A DNA stretch of 53,942 nucleotides. Origin: Balneolaceae bacterium (GTDB taxonomy: Bacteria > Bacteroidota > Rhodothermia > Balneolales > Balneolaceae). The stretch is taken from positions 1-53,942 of the forward strand of contig RECI01000199.1 of assembly GCA_007694095.1 (NCBI GenBank), given 5' to 3'. Below the pieces are notes generated by a model that saw only the letters and a program-made list of their open reading frames with translations, was not told the DNA's origin and did not search any database. Made by a program: the position numbers and the translations under genes. Below, piece after piece: positions 27,636 to 36,713 of the stretch; the first letter of the stretch is position 1; each line of letters begins with the position of its first letter.

Positions 27636-29636
27636 ATGAAACAGGCATTGCTATTTCTCACTTTTTGGATGATCGGAACCGCAACCCTCGCCAGGCAAAA
27701 TCAGCCAACAATTCCGGAAGTAGAAATGCCACCGGCTTTATTGCCCTATTCAAATCCCCTATTAGAATCCCGTGAAGAAACTGGTTTTCAGACTACACCG
27801 GTTATTAATGGTGAATTGGAAAGGGAGATACTCAGAAGGATTTCCAATGTTTATAAGAGGCACGTTCTTGCCATAGATGCACAGGTTTTGGGTGATCTTG
27901 TGTCAGCCGAGAATTATATAAACGAAGCATTTGCTGCCATACAGTCGTTGATGGATGATTATCCGGAAGTACAGTCCAATCGCCGGTTTACAGAGCTTTA
28001 CCGGTCGGTGATGGCTGAACACAGTGAGTTTTACGGAATTACCGAAATTCGAACTGAAACAGAGGGAGATATTTTTGACATCAGGGCAGAACTTTTTACA
28101 GAACAGGACGACTGGATTGCAGAGGGCTACGCACTGCCTGAGAATTTAACCTTCAACCAGACTCAGGTTCCGCTGATCCAAAACCAGCATGTGAACAGGC
28201 ACCTTATGTACTATACATTGAGAAGGCCCGATGTGATGGAAACCTGGCTGGAGAGATCGGAAAAATACTTTCCGATGATGCGCGAAATTTTTATTGAAGA
28301 AGGCGTACCCACCGAACTTATTCACCTGTCAATGATCGAAAGCGGACTTGTTCCAACTGCGCGAAGCTGGGCTGCCGCAGTTGGTTTATGGCAATTTATC
28401 CGGGCTACAGGCGCATTTTATGGCTTAGAGGTAAATTGGTGGATTGATGAGCGGCGCGATCCTATAAAATCAACCCGGGCGGCTGCGCAGCATTTGCGCG
28501 ATCTCTATGAATTTTGGGGAGATTGGCACCTTGCCCTGGCCAACTACAATTTGAGTCCAAGGGGCCTGCGCAGGGCTATTAATGCTGCAGGCGGAGTTCA
28601 GGATTACTGGGTCGCTTACCCGTTCCTGCCGCGTGAAACGAGAGGTTATGTACCTGGTTACATTGCCGCAACCATGATAGCCATGAACCCCCAGGAGTTT
28701 GGTTTCCAGAGAAATTATGGTGGTGAACCATACGCATTTGATGTTGTTGAAGTTGACGGGCTGATGCCGCTTGAAGATCTGGCAAAAGCTGCCGGTATTA
28801 GCGTTGATGAACTGAGAGCAAAAAACCCTGAATTACTGAGATGGGCAACTCCCCCGGTCGATAAATACCCGCTAAAGCTGCCAAAAGGTGTGATGGATGA
28901 TTTTTTAGTGGCATACAAGGAAATACCTGTAGAAAACCGTGCACAGGAAATTGCCATGCACACAGTTAGCCGGGGTGAAACACTCGGTTTTATTGCTCAG
29001 CGTTATGGCACCTCAGTTCGCGCGTTATATGAATCGAATGAAGGCCTGTCAAGTCTGATACACCCGGGACAGCGAATAATTGTGCCGGTAGCAGCGAGTA
29101 CTGTATCAAGCATAGCAGCCAACAGACCCTCGAACCCATCCACACCCGTTGCAGCGACTCAGCCCCAGCGACAGCAACAACAGGCACAGCCACAGACACA
29201 GGCTCCTTCAAATACCACACCGATTACCTATACCGTTAAAAGTGGAGATACGATAGGACACATAAGCGAATGGTATGATGTACGTTCCTGGCAAATTCGC
29301 CAATGGAATGGGGTATCAGACATAATCAGGGTTGGACAGAGGTTAACCATTCACGTTCCTACTTCGCGTATTGATTATTACCGACAGATTAATGATTTGA
29401 CTTTTGCACAAAAACAGGAACTTGAGCGCCGGCAACGTGCAGGTGAGGATATTTTTGCACTGCGATTTGACGGGTCTTCATCCGGCACTACAGTTACATA
29501 TACCGTACGCCGTAATGACACGTTAATCGGAATTGCCGGCCGGCACGGAGTTTCAGTTTCGGACATTCAAAATGAAAACAACCTCAGCGGTACTCGGATA
29601 TATGCGGGCCAGCGATTAAGGATAACAAGAAGATAA
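27636..29636 (+). CDS. mltD: Membrane-bound lytic murein transglycosylase D with three LysM domains
   Basis: Exported lytic transglycosylase cutting glycan strands of peptidoglycan. 666 aa: signal peptide (M-K-Q-A-L-L-F-L-T-F-W-M-I-G to about 19), an N-terminal helical extension, an SLT domain (about 215-345) with catalytic Glu235 in S-M-I-E-S-G-L and the downstream G-L-W-Q-F and A-N-Y-N motifs, then three LysM repeats at about 442-484, 532-574 and 622-664. The linker at 490-530 is rich in Pro, Gln, Ser and Thr. A degenerate LysM-like segment may lie at 372-415. No lipobox Cys is seen, so it may be soluble or held only by LysM. It lies 5 bases before ctpA, so the pair is probably an operon. 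Confidence 0.93.
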   Translation: MKQALLFLTFWMIGTATLARQNQPTIPEVEMPPALLPYSNPLLESREETGFQTTPVINGELEREILRRISNVYKRHVLAIDAQVLGDLVSAENYINEAFAAIQSLMDDYPEVQSNRRFTELYRSVMAEHSEFYGITEIRTETEGDIFDIRAELFTEQDDWIAEGYALPENLTFNQTQVPLIQNQHVNRHLMYYTLRRPDVMETWLERSEKYFPMMREIFIEEGVPTELIHLSMIESGLVPTARSWAAAVGLWQFIRATGAFYGLEVNWWIDERRDPIKSTRAAAQHLRDLYEFWGDWHLALANYNLSPRGLRRAINAAGGVQDYWVAYPFLPRETRGYVPGYIAATMIAMNPQEFGFQRNYGGEPYAFDVVEVDGLMPLEDLAKAAGISVDELRAKNPELLRWATPPVDKYPLKLPKGVMDDFLVAYKEIPVENRAQEIAMHTVSRGETLGFIAQRYGTSVRALYESNEGLSSLIHPGQRIIVPVAASTVSSIAANRPSNPSTPVAATQPQRQQQQAQPQTQAPSNTTPITYTVKSGDTIGHISEWYDVRSWQIRQWNGVSDIIRVGQRLTIHVPTSRIDYYRQINDLTFAQKQELERRQRAGEDIFALRFDGSSSGTTVTYTVRRNDTLIGIAGRHGVSVSDIQNENNLSGTRIYAGQRLRITRR

Positions 29637-29641
29637 AATTT

Positions 29642-31288
29642 ATGAAAGTTACCCGTAATTATGCGGTTCTGATTTTGTTCGCTGCGTTTTTAATCATTAC
29701 AGCGGCATTTGTGAAAAGCAATGATCTGTTTTTTCAGATCAAAAAACAGCTTACCATTTTTAGCGATGTCTACAAGGAGGTAGCTACTCAGTATGTTGAC
29801 GAAATAGGGCCTGAAGAGTTGATGAAGCGAAGTATTCATGCCATGCTCGACGAACTTGACCCATATACCGTATTTATTGATGAGGGAGAACAACAGCAGA
29901 TGGAAATACTCTCATCAGGTTCATACGGCGGCATTGGTATAGAAGCCGGATACCGGGGTGATGATGTTGTAATTATCGCACCACTTGATGGTTATCCGGG
30001 ACAGCGAGCAGGTTTGCGTGCCGGAGATATCATCGAGCAAATCAATAATGTGAATGTGAGGGGTATGTCGCCGGAAGAAGTTCAGCAGCTCACGGTTGGT
30101 GATGTTGGAACCGGCATTTCGATCACTATCAGAAGACCGGGTATTGATGAAAGTATCACTTTTCATTTGATCCGAGAGCGTATTGAGGTAAAAAATGTGA
30201 ATGTAGCGGCAAGGCTCGGCGATAACAATCAGTACGGCTATATCCAGCTTTCACGGTTCGGCCATAATGCTGCAGAAGAAGTGAGGCGGGAGTTGGCTGA
30301 AATGAAAAGAACCGGTGATGTCCAGGGACTGATACTCGATTTGCGCAATAATCCCGGCGGCCTTCTGAATGAAGCCATAGAACTTGTTGATAAATTCGTG
30401 GAACCCGGAGTAACAATAGTGGAAACACGTGGCAGGCTCAATTCTCACAATACCACGCTTGCCACCAGTGAACCGGCTATGTTCGAAGACCTTCCACTGG
30501 TAATATTAATCAACCACGGAAGCGCAAGTGCATCTGAAATTGTTGCTGGGGCACTTCAGGATCTTGACCGTGGTGTTGTTATTGGTGAAAACAGCTTTGG
30601 AAAAGGTCTCGTACAAACCATCCGGCCGTTGTCTTATAATACATCTCTGAAAATTACGATCTCCAAATATTTTATTCCGAGTGGACGAAGTATTCAATCT
30701 ATTGATTATTCTCAGCGGGATGCTGACGGAAACAGCAACGCGGTATTCTCACCACGAAGAGCATTTGAAACTAAAAATGGCAGAGTGGTTTTTGACGGGC
30801 GCGGAATAGAACCGGATATTCGTGAAACCCAGGCTGCCTCTTCGCTGATTGACCTTGCACTGCAGCGCAGTAACATGTATTTCTTTTTTGTGAATGATTT
30901 AATCAGGGATTCAGCAGAGAAACATACGGATATGCCACAGGATCTTTTTAACAGGTTTACAAGTTACCTGATCGGGCAAAATTTTTCTTTTGAAACACCT
31001 GCCGACAGACATTTAAATTCCCTGGAATCAAATCTTCAGAACTTTTCAAAAGAGAGTACTGCTCTTAAAAATATTGAAGAACTGAAAGCGCTGCTCAGGG
31101 ATTACAAGATTGCACAAATATATGAAAACCAGTCAATAATTGAGGAAAACCTGAAAAGAGAGTGGATATCACAATCATTGGTCAATAAAGAAAGGGATAT
31201 TGCCATGCTCTCTATAGATAGAATTGTAAACCGTGCAATGGAGGTACTGGAAGACCGATATCAGTACCAGGTTGTTTTAATGCCATAA
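29642..31288 (+). CDS. S41 C-terminal processing (tail-specific) protease with PDZ domain
   Basis: Envelope serine protease, 548 aa, anchored by an N-terminal helix (residues 7-24). A PDZ domain spans about 88-175 (S-Y-G-G-I-G, R-A-G-L-R-A-G-D). The S41 core carries L-R-N-N-P-G-G, the catalytic serine region S-A-S-A-S-E (294-299) and Lys321 in S-F-G-K-G-L-V-Q-T. A C-terminal helical extension (about 400-548) goes beyond the minimal CtpA. The next gene begins 3 bases after the stop in the same reading frame. A role in turnover of murein hydrolases, as shown for Prc/CtpA with hydrolases in other bacteria, would fit the adjoining mltD; that link is inference. Confidence 0.92.
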   Translation: MKVTRNYAVLILFAAFLIITAAFVKSNDLFFQIKKQLTIFSDVYKEVATQYVDEIGPEELMKRSIHAMLDELDPYTVFIDEGEQQQMEILSSGSYGGIGIEAGYRGDDVVIIAPLDGYPGQRAGLRAGDIIEQINNVNVRGMSPEEVQQLTVGDVGTGISITIRRPGIDESITFHLIRERIEVKNVNVAARLGDNNQYGYIQLSRFGHNAAEEVRRELAEMKRTGDVQGLILDLRNNPGGLLNEAIELVDKFVEPGVTIVETRGRLNSHNTTLATSEPAMFEDLPLVILINHGSASASEIVAGALQDLDRGVVIGENSFGKGLVQTIRPLSYNTSLKITISKYFIPSGRSIQSIDYSQRDADGNSNAVFSPRRAFETKNGRVVFDGRGIEPDIRETQAASSLIDLALQRSNMYFFFVNDLIRDSAEKHTDMPQDLFNRFTSYLIGQNFSFETPADRHLNSLESNLQNFSKESTALKNIEELKALLRDYKIAQIYENQSIIEENLKREWISQSLVNKERDIAMLSIDRIVNRAMEVLEDRYQYQVVLMP

Positions 31289-31291
31289 TTT

Positions 31292-32137
31292 TTGGGGCGG
31301 GCTGATTTACATACACACACCTCAGCATCAGATGGAGAGTTAACCGCGAAAGAGCTTTTAGATAAGGTGAAATCAAAAGGGCTTTCAACACTATCAATTA
31401 CCGATCACGATACAATTGACGGCTATATTGATGCTTTAGATAAATCTGAAAAAATGGGTATTGAACTTATTCCGGGGGTGGAATTATCCACCATTTGGAA
31501 AAACAGGGAAGTACACCTGCTGGCTTACGGGTTTGACCCGGAAAGTGCCAGTTTGAGAAACCTGCTGTTGAGACAGAAACGGGCTAGAAAACTCAGGATG
31601 CGTGAGATCGTTCATGTACTTAATAAAAAAGGCCTTGAGGTAGATTATGACGAAATAACGGCATACGCAAGAGGCGCTAATATCGGCAGGCCCCATGCGG
31701 CTGCAGTGTTGATTAAAAAAGGATACGCCGCAAATGTTGCTGATGCTTTTATTCGTTATCTTTCCATGGATGAAATACTGAAAATTAACACCGAATACAC
31801 TGATATTGAATCAGCGGTCAGGATTGTAAAAGAGTCCGGAGGGGTTCTTTCGGTAGCACATCCCGGGCCGCTCTATTCAACTGATGAGTTAAAAGAAATG
31901 ATTCTTGCCGGGATAGATGGAATAGAGTGTATCCATCCGAGCCATAATTTCAATGTTCAAAAAGTATTTACAGAAATGGCTAAATCGATGAACCTGCTTA
32001 TTACCGGGGGAAGTGATTTTCATGGTTCGCCAAAATCGGATTATGATCCTTATCTTGGGGTAGTAACACTCGGTACTCAGCATGTAGAAGCGTTAAAAAG
32101 AACTTGTAATAATCGAAAAGCACTGCTTAAAGATTAA
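31292..32137 (+). CDS. PHP-domain metal-dependent phosphoesterase (RNase AM / YciV-like)
   Basis: 281-aa PHP protein likely to act on phosphate esters such as 3',5'-bisphosphate nucleotides or RNA 5' ends. Metal-binding motifs are present: D-L-H-T-H-T-S (His7, His9), T-D-H-D-T near 37-41, a P-G-V-E loop, A-H-P-G and S-D-F-H-G. TTG at 31292 is the only possible start: the preceding in-frame codons are TTT and the ctpA TAA, and the first internal ATG (residue 55) would remove the His-x-His motif. Translation probably depends on termination of ctpA. It is followed by ribH after 17 bases. Confidence 0.88.
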   Translation: MGRADLHTHTSASDGELTAKELLDKVKSKGLSTLSITDHDTIDGYIDALDKSEKMGIELIPGVELSTIWKNREVHLLAYGFDPESASLRNLLLRQKRARKLRMREIVHVLNKKGLEVDYDEITAYARGANIGRPHAAAVLIKKGYAANVADAFIRYLSMDEILKINTEYTDIESAVRIVKESGGVLSVAHPGPLYSTDELKEMILAGIDGIECIHPSHNFNVQKVFTEMAKSMNLLITGGSDFHGSPKSDYDPYLGVVTLGTQHVEALKRTCNNRKALLKD

Positions 32138-32154
32138 TTTTATAAACAGGAAAA

Positions 32155-32634
32155 ATGAAAACCGGACAAATTGAACATGTAGATTGGTCGAGAATTAAAA
32201 TTGCAGTTGTTGCAGCCAAATGGAATTCGTTCATAACCGATGAGATGATGGAGGCAGCAGTAAATGCAATCAAAAAAAAAGGGATTCTGCATAAAAATAT
32301 ATTCGTATCAAGATGTCCCGGGTCATTTGAATTACCCCTTGCGTGCAAATGGTGCCTGGAACACCTGGGTGTTGACGGGGTAATTGCAATAGGTGCCGTG
32401 ATTCGCGGGGGTACACCTCACTTTGATTATGTTTGCGATGCGGTAACCCGGGGTATTACAGACTTGAATTTGCAGTCAGGCAAACCGGTTTCTTTTGGTG
32501 TTTTAACTACAGATACCGTTGAACAGGCAATAGAACGCGCCGGTGTGGATAAAGGGAACAAAGGTGCGGAAGCCGCATTAGCCTTATGTGAAATGATTGC
32601 ATTAGAAAGTTTTATAAAGAGCCAAAACAGTTAA
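32155..32634 (+). CDS. ribH: 6,7-dimethyl-8-ribityllumazine synthase
   Basis: Penultimate step of riboflavin synthesis, condensing 5-amino-6-ribitylaminouracil with dihydroxybutanone phosphate. 159 aa with P-G-S-F-E-L-P (phosphate/ribityl site), G-A-V-I-R-G-G-T-P-H-F-D-Y-V containing catalytic His89, and G-V-L-T-T-D-T-V-E-Q-A-I-E-R-A-G. Other rib genes are not in the window. It sits 17 bases after the PHP gene and is followed by a small stem-loop before uppS. Confidence 0.97.
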   Translation: MKTGQIEHVDWSRIKIAVVAAKWNSFITDEMMEAAVNAIKKKGILHKNIFVSRCPGSFELPLACKWCLEHLGVDGVIAIGAVIRGGTPHFDYVCDAVTRGITDLNLQSGKPVSFGVLTTDTVEQAIERAGVDKGNKGAEAALALCEMIALESFIKSQNS

Positions 32635-32658
32635 TTTGAGCTTGAATTCCGTCAGGAT

Positions 32659-32679
32659 AAGCTCTAATTTAGAGAGCTT
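32659..32679 (+). other. Intergenic stem-loop between ribH and uppS
   Basis: AAGCTCT (32659-32665) pairs with AGAGCTT (32673-32679) over a 7-base loop. No T-tract follows, so it may stabilise or partly attenuate the message rather than end it; function is inferred. Confidence 0.35.
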
Positions 32680-32696
32680 TAAAAATATATAATATC

Positions 32697-33530
32697 ATGG
32701 TAAGCGATCCATTAACAAATGCCCGGGCCAACCAATCTGAGGATGATATCGAGCTTCAAAATCAGTTAAAAGCCTCAGGCAAATTGCCTTCACATATTGC
32801 CATCATTATGGACGGCAATGGCCGGTGGGCTCAGAAAAAAGGTAATATCAGGCTTCACGGGCACAAGGCTGGCGTTAAATCTGTTCGAGACATTACAGAG
32901 TCATGCGCACAAATTGGGGTTAATTACCTAACATTGTATGCGTTTTCTACCGAAAACTGGAACAGGCCTGCCTCCGAAATTAACGGGCTTATGAAACTTC
33001 TTGTTCAGTCACTGAGAGATGAGACTGAAACTCTCCAGAAAAACGATATAAAACTTATCACGATTGGACAGATCGACCGATTACCTGCCAAATGCCGTTC
33101 TCAGCTGCAGGAAGTTATGGATTTAACTAAAAACAACAAGCGGATGCAATTATGCCTAGCCTTGAGTTATTCGGGCAGATGGGATATCACAGAAGCGGTT
33201 AGAAGCATTACCCGCGAGGTTCAAAAAGGAAATATTGAACCCGATGATGTGAATGATGATCTTATTGGTTCATTTCTATCCACGGCAAACATTCCCGATC
33301 CGGACCTTATCATCAGAACAAGCGGTGAATACAGAATCAGCAATTTCCTGTTGTGGCAGCTTGCATATTCAGAGTTATATATTACCCAAACCTACTGGCC
33401 TGATTTTAGAAGAGATGAACTATATGAAGCCATTCGTTCTTATCAAACCAGAGAGCGCCGGTATGGAAAAGTGAAAAACGGATATAACAAAAGTATTGCG
33501 ACAACAGTTATAAACCATATTACATCGTAA
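32697..33530 (+). CDS. uppS: Undecaprenyl diphosphate synthase (cis-prenyltransferase)
   Basis: Adds eight isoprene units to farnesyl diphosphate, making the lipid carrier for peptidoglycan and other envelope glycans. 277 aa with an N-terminal extension of about 32 residues before the conserved H-I-A-I-I-M-D-G-N-G-R-W (catalytic Asp39). Other signatures are H-G-H-K-A-G, Y-A-F-S-T-E-N-W and the C-terminal R-T-S-G-E-Y-R-I-S-N-F-L-L-W-Q. It lies 22 bases before bamA, a pairing common in bacteria. cdsA and dxr, often between them, are absent. Confidence 0.97.
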   Translation: MVSDPLTNARANQSEDDIELQNQLKASGKLPSHIAIIMDGNGRWAQKKGNIRLHGHKAGVKSVRDITESCAQIGVNYLTLYAFSTENWNRPASEINGLMKLLVQSLRDETETLQKNDIKLITIGQIDRLPAKCRSQLQEVMDLTKNNKRMQLCLALSYSGRWDITEAVRSITREVQKGNIEPDDVNDDLIGSFLSTANIPDPDLIIRTSGEYRISNFLLWQLAYSELYITQTYWPDFRRDELYEAIRSYQTRERRYGKVKNGYNKSIATTVINHITS

Positions 33531-33552
33531 ACGGAAGTAAAGTTTCTACTGC

Positions 33553-36066
33553 GTGTTCAGAAAAAAAAATCTACTACATTACACCATTTTATTGATTATC
33601 GCGTTGGCGTTTGTTCAAGAGTCTTACTCCCAGAGTTCGGGAAGCATTACTATTGAAGACCCAACCCGCACCACACAAAGAGAATTCGAAATTCGTGAAA
33701 TAACGATAACCGGTCTTATCTCCGCGAGAGAATCTTTCCTGTTAAGCAGCAGCGGACTACGTGTGGGAGAGAGGATTCAAATTCCCGGAGATGCGATTTC
33801 CAATGCGATACGCCAGCTTTTCAGGACCGGATTGTTTTCCGACGTTACAATAGATTATGAAAGGGTAGGAGGGAACGGTGTACATATCTTCATGAATGTC
33901 CAGGAACAGCCCAGGCTGCACCGGTATGATATTGAAGGTGTAAGGCGTTCGCACCGCAGAGAACTTCGAGAGCAGTTGAATCTCCTTTCCGGATTCGCAG
34001 TAACAAATTCTGTAAGGCAGCAGGCGATTAATACCATTCAGCGTTATTACAGGGATAAGGGTTACTGGAACACCGAAATCGACATACGGGAAGAGATGAC
34101 GGATGACGGGCGAAACAGGGTTATCCTTACGTTTGTTATAGACCCGGGTGAGAGAATTAAAGTCCGGGAAATCAACTTCATCGGTAATGAAGAGTTCAGC
34201 AACCGCAGGCTGAGAAAAGAATTCTCTGAAATTAAACAGGATCGCTGGTGGAGAATATTTAAGCGGCATGTATTTACCCAGGATGATTACAACGAGGGTA
34301 TTTCAAATGTTCTGCAATATTACCGCGACAATGGTTTTCGGGATGTACGATTTTTAAGTGACACGGTTTATGTAGACGACTGGAGAAGAAAAGAGGGTGT
34401 CTATTTTGACATCAAGGTTGAAGAAGGTCCCCAGTATCGAATCAGGAATATTGAATGGGAAGGCAACACGGTGTATACTGATGAAGAATTGACCATGTTC
34501 CTGGAATTTGAAAAGGGCGATATTTTTAATGAAAGCCGGTTTGAGCAGAATGTGAACTACCGGAGAAATGAGAGTGATATCACCAGCCTCTATCAGAATA
34601 TCGGATACCTGTTCTTCCAGATTTATCCGCAAATACAAATAGTAGAAGGAGATTCACTTGATATAACCTTCGAAATTATTGAAGATGAAATTGCAACCAT
34701 TCGCCGTGTTTCTTTTACAGGCAACACTAAAACACACGATGATGTAGTCCGCCGAACAATACGTACCGTACCCGGACAAACGTACAGCCGTTCCAATATT
34801 GTTCGGTCGATACGTGAATTGGGTCAGCTCGGATATTTCAACCCCGAGGGGATTTCGCCTGACTTGCAGCCTGACAGGGAAAACCGGACAGTTGATATCA
34901 TTTATGATCTTGATGAAACACAGGGTACTGATAACTTTGAGTTTTCCGGTGGATTCGGGGGGCGCCAGATTGGGGTAATTCTTGCAGCAAGGGTAAACTT
35001 TAATAATTTTTCAGTTCGAAGAATGTTTGAACCCGGTGGATGGAATCCGATCCCATCCGGTGACGGACAGCGTCTTTCTCTTGGTGTACAGGTAACCGGC
35101 CGTGGTTACCAGAGTTACAGCTTTAGTTTTACCGAGCCATGGCTCAGGGGAAGGCCAACATCACTTGGCGTTTCGGTTTCCTACGATTTTCTGAACTTTT
35201 CGAGAACCCGATCTTTTGGTTTTGGTGGGTTTCAGCAACCAGATCGCAGAAATGAACTGTTCTCGGCAAGTGTAAGCCTTGGGAAAAGGCTCTCATGGCC
35301 GGATGATTTCTTCTCTCAACGGTTGATTCTTACCTACAACCGATTTAATGTTTTGGGATTCAGCAATATTTTTGAGGATGGAAAAGCAGATATTCTTTCC
35401 CTCAGAGGTGTGCTTGACAGAAGCTCCCTGGATAATCTGATTTCACCGCGCAGCGGATCAAAATTCAGTATTTCGGCAGAATCTGCCCTCCCCATACCCG
35501 ACTTTGCCCAGTTCTATAAGCTGCGAACGGAATATCAGCATCATCATACTATTGTGGGAAGGCTAACCCTTAGCGGTACAGCTGAATACGGCTATATGGG
35601 GTACTATAGCGACAGTAACAGAAGCAATTTTAAGCGCTTTTTCATTGGGGGTACCCAAATACAGCAACGGCAAAACTTTTTGAATGACAACATCGACCTT
35701 CGTGGTTTTCCGGGCGGTTTTAATGGGGTAATTTCACCACTTGATGACAATCAGAACCTGGTTGGTGGACGAGCATACAGTAAATACTCTCTTGAGCTAA
35801 GAATACCGGCCGTAAGTTCAGAGCAGATTCAGCTCATTCCATATACATTTTTTGATGCTGGTAATGCATTCAACAGTTTAACGGAATTTGATCCATTTAA
35901 AGTGAAACGTGCGGTTGGTTTTGGAGCAAGAATCTTTCTTCCTATCCTGGGTCTTGTTGACCTGAGTTACGGATACAGACTCGATGGCACACCGGCATCC
36001 ACAGAAGGTCCAGGCTTGCGTCCAGGTGAATGGGAATTCCTGTTTAACATCGGGGCACCATTTTAA
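33553..36066 (+). CDS. bamA: Outer-membrane protein assembly factor BamA
   Basis: Central beta-barrel of the BAM complex, inserting outer-membrane proteins. 837 aa: signal peptide ending S-Y-S-Q, POTRA domains across about 40-470 (I-R-E-I-T-I-T-G-type repeats, such as V-R-E-I-N-F-I-G-N and I-R-R-V-S-F-T-G-N), then a 16-stranded Omp85 barrel (V-R-R-M-F-E-P, F-S-F-T-E-P-W, F-F-I-G-G, R-G-F-P-G-G). It ends in ...F-N-I-G-A-P-F, a typical C-terminal aromatic outer-membrane signal. GTG at 33553 is the start: no ATG exists before the POTRA region and the signal follows directly. The downstream skp genes reinforce the role. Confidence 0.96.
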   Translation: MFRKKNLLHYTILLIIALAFVQESYSQSSGSITIEDPTRTTQREFEIREITITGLISARESFLLSSSGLRVGERIQIPGDAISNAIRQLFRTGLFSDVTIDYERVGGNGVHIFMNVQEQPRLHRYDIEGVRRSHRRELREQLNLLSGFAVTNSVRQQAINTIQRYYRDKGYWNTEIDIREEMTDDGRNRVILTFVIDPGERIKVREINFIGNEEFSNRRLRKEFSEIKQDRWWRIFKRHVFTQDDYNEGISNVLQYYRDNGFRDVRFLSDTVYVDDWRRKEGVYFDIKVEEGPQYRIRNIEWEGNTVYTDEELTMFLEFEKGDIFNESRFEQNVNYRRNESDITSLYQNIGYLFFQIYPQIQIVEGDSLDITFEIIEDEIATIRRVSFTGNTKTHDDVVRRTIRTVPGQTYSRSNIVRSIRELGQLGYFNPEGISPDLQPDRENRTVDIIYDLDETQGTDNFEFSGGFGGRQIGVILAARVNFNNFSVRRMFEPGGWNPIPSGDGQRLSLGVQVTGRGYQSYSFSFTEPWLRGRPTSLGVSVSYDFLNFSRTRSFGFGGFQQPDRRNELFSASVSLGKRLSWPDDFFSQRLILTYNRFNVLGFSNIFEDGKADILSLRGVLDRSSLDNLISPRSGSKFSISAESALPIPDFAQFYKLRTEYQHHHTIVGRLTLSGTAEYGYMGYYSDSNRSNFKRFFIGGTQIQQRQNFLNDNIDLRGFPGGFNGVISPLDDNQNLVGGRAYSKYSLELRIPAVSSEQIQLIPYTFFDAGNAFNSLTEFDPFKVKRAVGFGARIFLPILGLVDLSYGYRLDGTPASTEGPGLRPGEWEFLFNIGAPF

Positions 36067-36081
36067 TGTAGAATTTAGTCC

Positions 36082-36125
36082 TGAGACCTGAGGCATGAGA
36101 TTTTCTACTCACGACTCAGATCTCA
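36082..36125. repeat. Imperfect 18-bp inverted repeat between bamA and the first skp gene
   Basis: Arms at 36082-36099 and 36108-36125 pair at 15 of 18 positions around an 8-base loop. Each arm is built of TGAG-type steps (TGAGACCTGAGG...). It overlaps an in-frame ATG at 36095 and ends 8 bases before the GTG chosen as skp start. Confidence 0.55.
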
Positions 36126-36133
36126 CAACTCAA

Positions 36134-36670
36134 GTGGCGAAACATATATTACATACCATCTCAATTTTTTGTGTACTCAGTGCGGGTACAATTTATGCAC
36201 AGAATCAGAAAATCGGGTTTATAGATTCGGAATTGATTATGCAGCAAATGCCGGAATATACCGGTATTGAGCAACGTTTAAGCCTGTTGAGCGAGACCTG
36301 GAGGCAGGAAATACGCGAAAAAGAAAATGAAATTGCAGAACTTGAACGTGATTTTGAAGCCAGAGAAATATTATTTACTTCTGAAATACGTGAACAACGC
36401 CTGGGAGAAATAAACAGAAAAAAAACAGAACTGGAACGCCTGATTGAAGAAAAATTTGGCCCTCGAGGCGAATATTTTACAAGGCAAAAAGAATTACTAC
36501 TGCCTATACAAAGATTGATCTTTGATGCGTTAACACGCATAGCATCACGTGACGGTTTCGATTTTGTATTTGACAGATCTGATGGAACACGTTTTTTGTA
36601 TGCACGCCAGGAATGGAACTTAACAGAAGAAGTGATGTTAGAATTGGGTATAGATATTACAAGAAATTAA
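36134..36670 (+). CDS. OmpH/Skp-family periplasmic chaperone, paralogue 1
   Basis: Periplasmic holdase that escorts unfolded outer-membrane proteins to BamA. From the GTG at 36134 it is 178 aa with signal peptide A-K-H-I-L-H-T-I-S-I-F-C-V-L-S-A-G to about 22, a strand K-I-G-F-I-D-S-E-L-I-M, a long charged coiled-coil (about 45-110, E/K/R rich) and a closing D-F-V-F-D segment. The upstream ATG at 36095 lies inside the inverted repeat and would put 13 polar residues before the signal, so GTG is preferred. First of three tandem skp-like genes after bamA. Confidence 0.85.
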   Translation: MAKHILHTISIFCVLSAGTIYAQNQKIGFIDSELIMQQMPEYTGIEQRLSLLSETWRQEIREKENEIAELERDFEAREILFTSEIREQRLGEINRKKTELERLIEEKFGPRGEYFTRQKELLLPIQRLIFDALTRIASRDGFDFVFDRSDGTRFLYARQEWNLTEEVMLELGIDITRN

Positions 36671-36713
36671 CAGATAAAAATCTTATTTTTGGAGCTTAAC
36701 AAATTTTAGCCAT

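Noticed and set aside
32659-32679. Stem-loop between ribH and uppS as a terminator
   Set aside because: No T-tract follows and uppS starts 17 bases later; kept as an unassigned hairpin.
33757-34269. 170-codon open frame antisense to bamA
   Set aside because: Shadow of the POTRA region of bamA; no start context, domain or neighbour supports it.
36095-36133. ATG at 36095 as the start of the first skp gene
   Set aside because: It lies inside the inverted repeat and would put 13 polar residues before a clear signal peptide that begins at the GTG at 36134.
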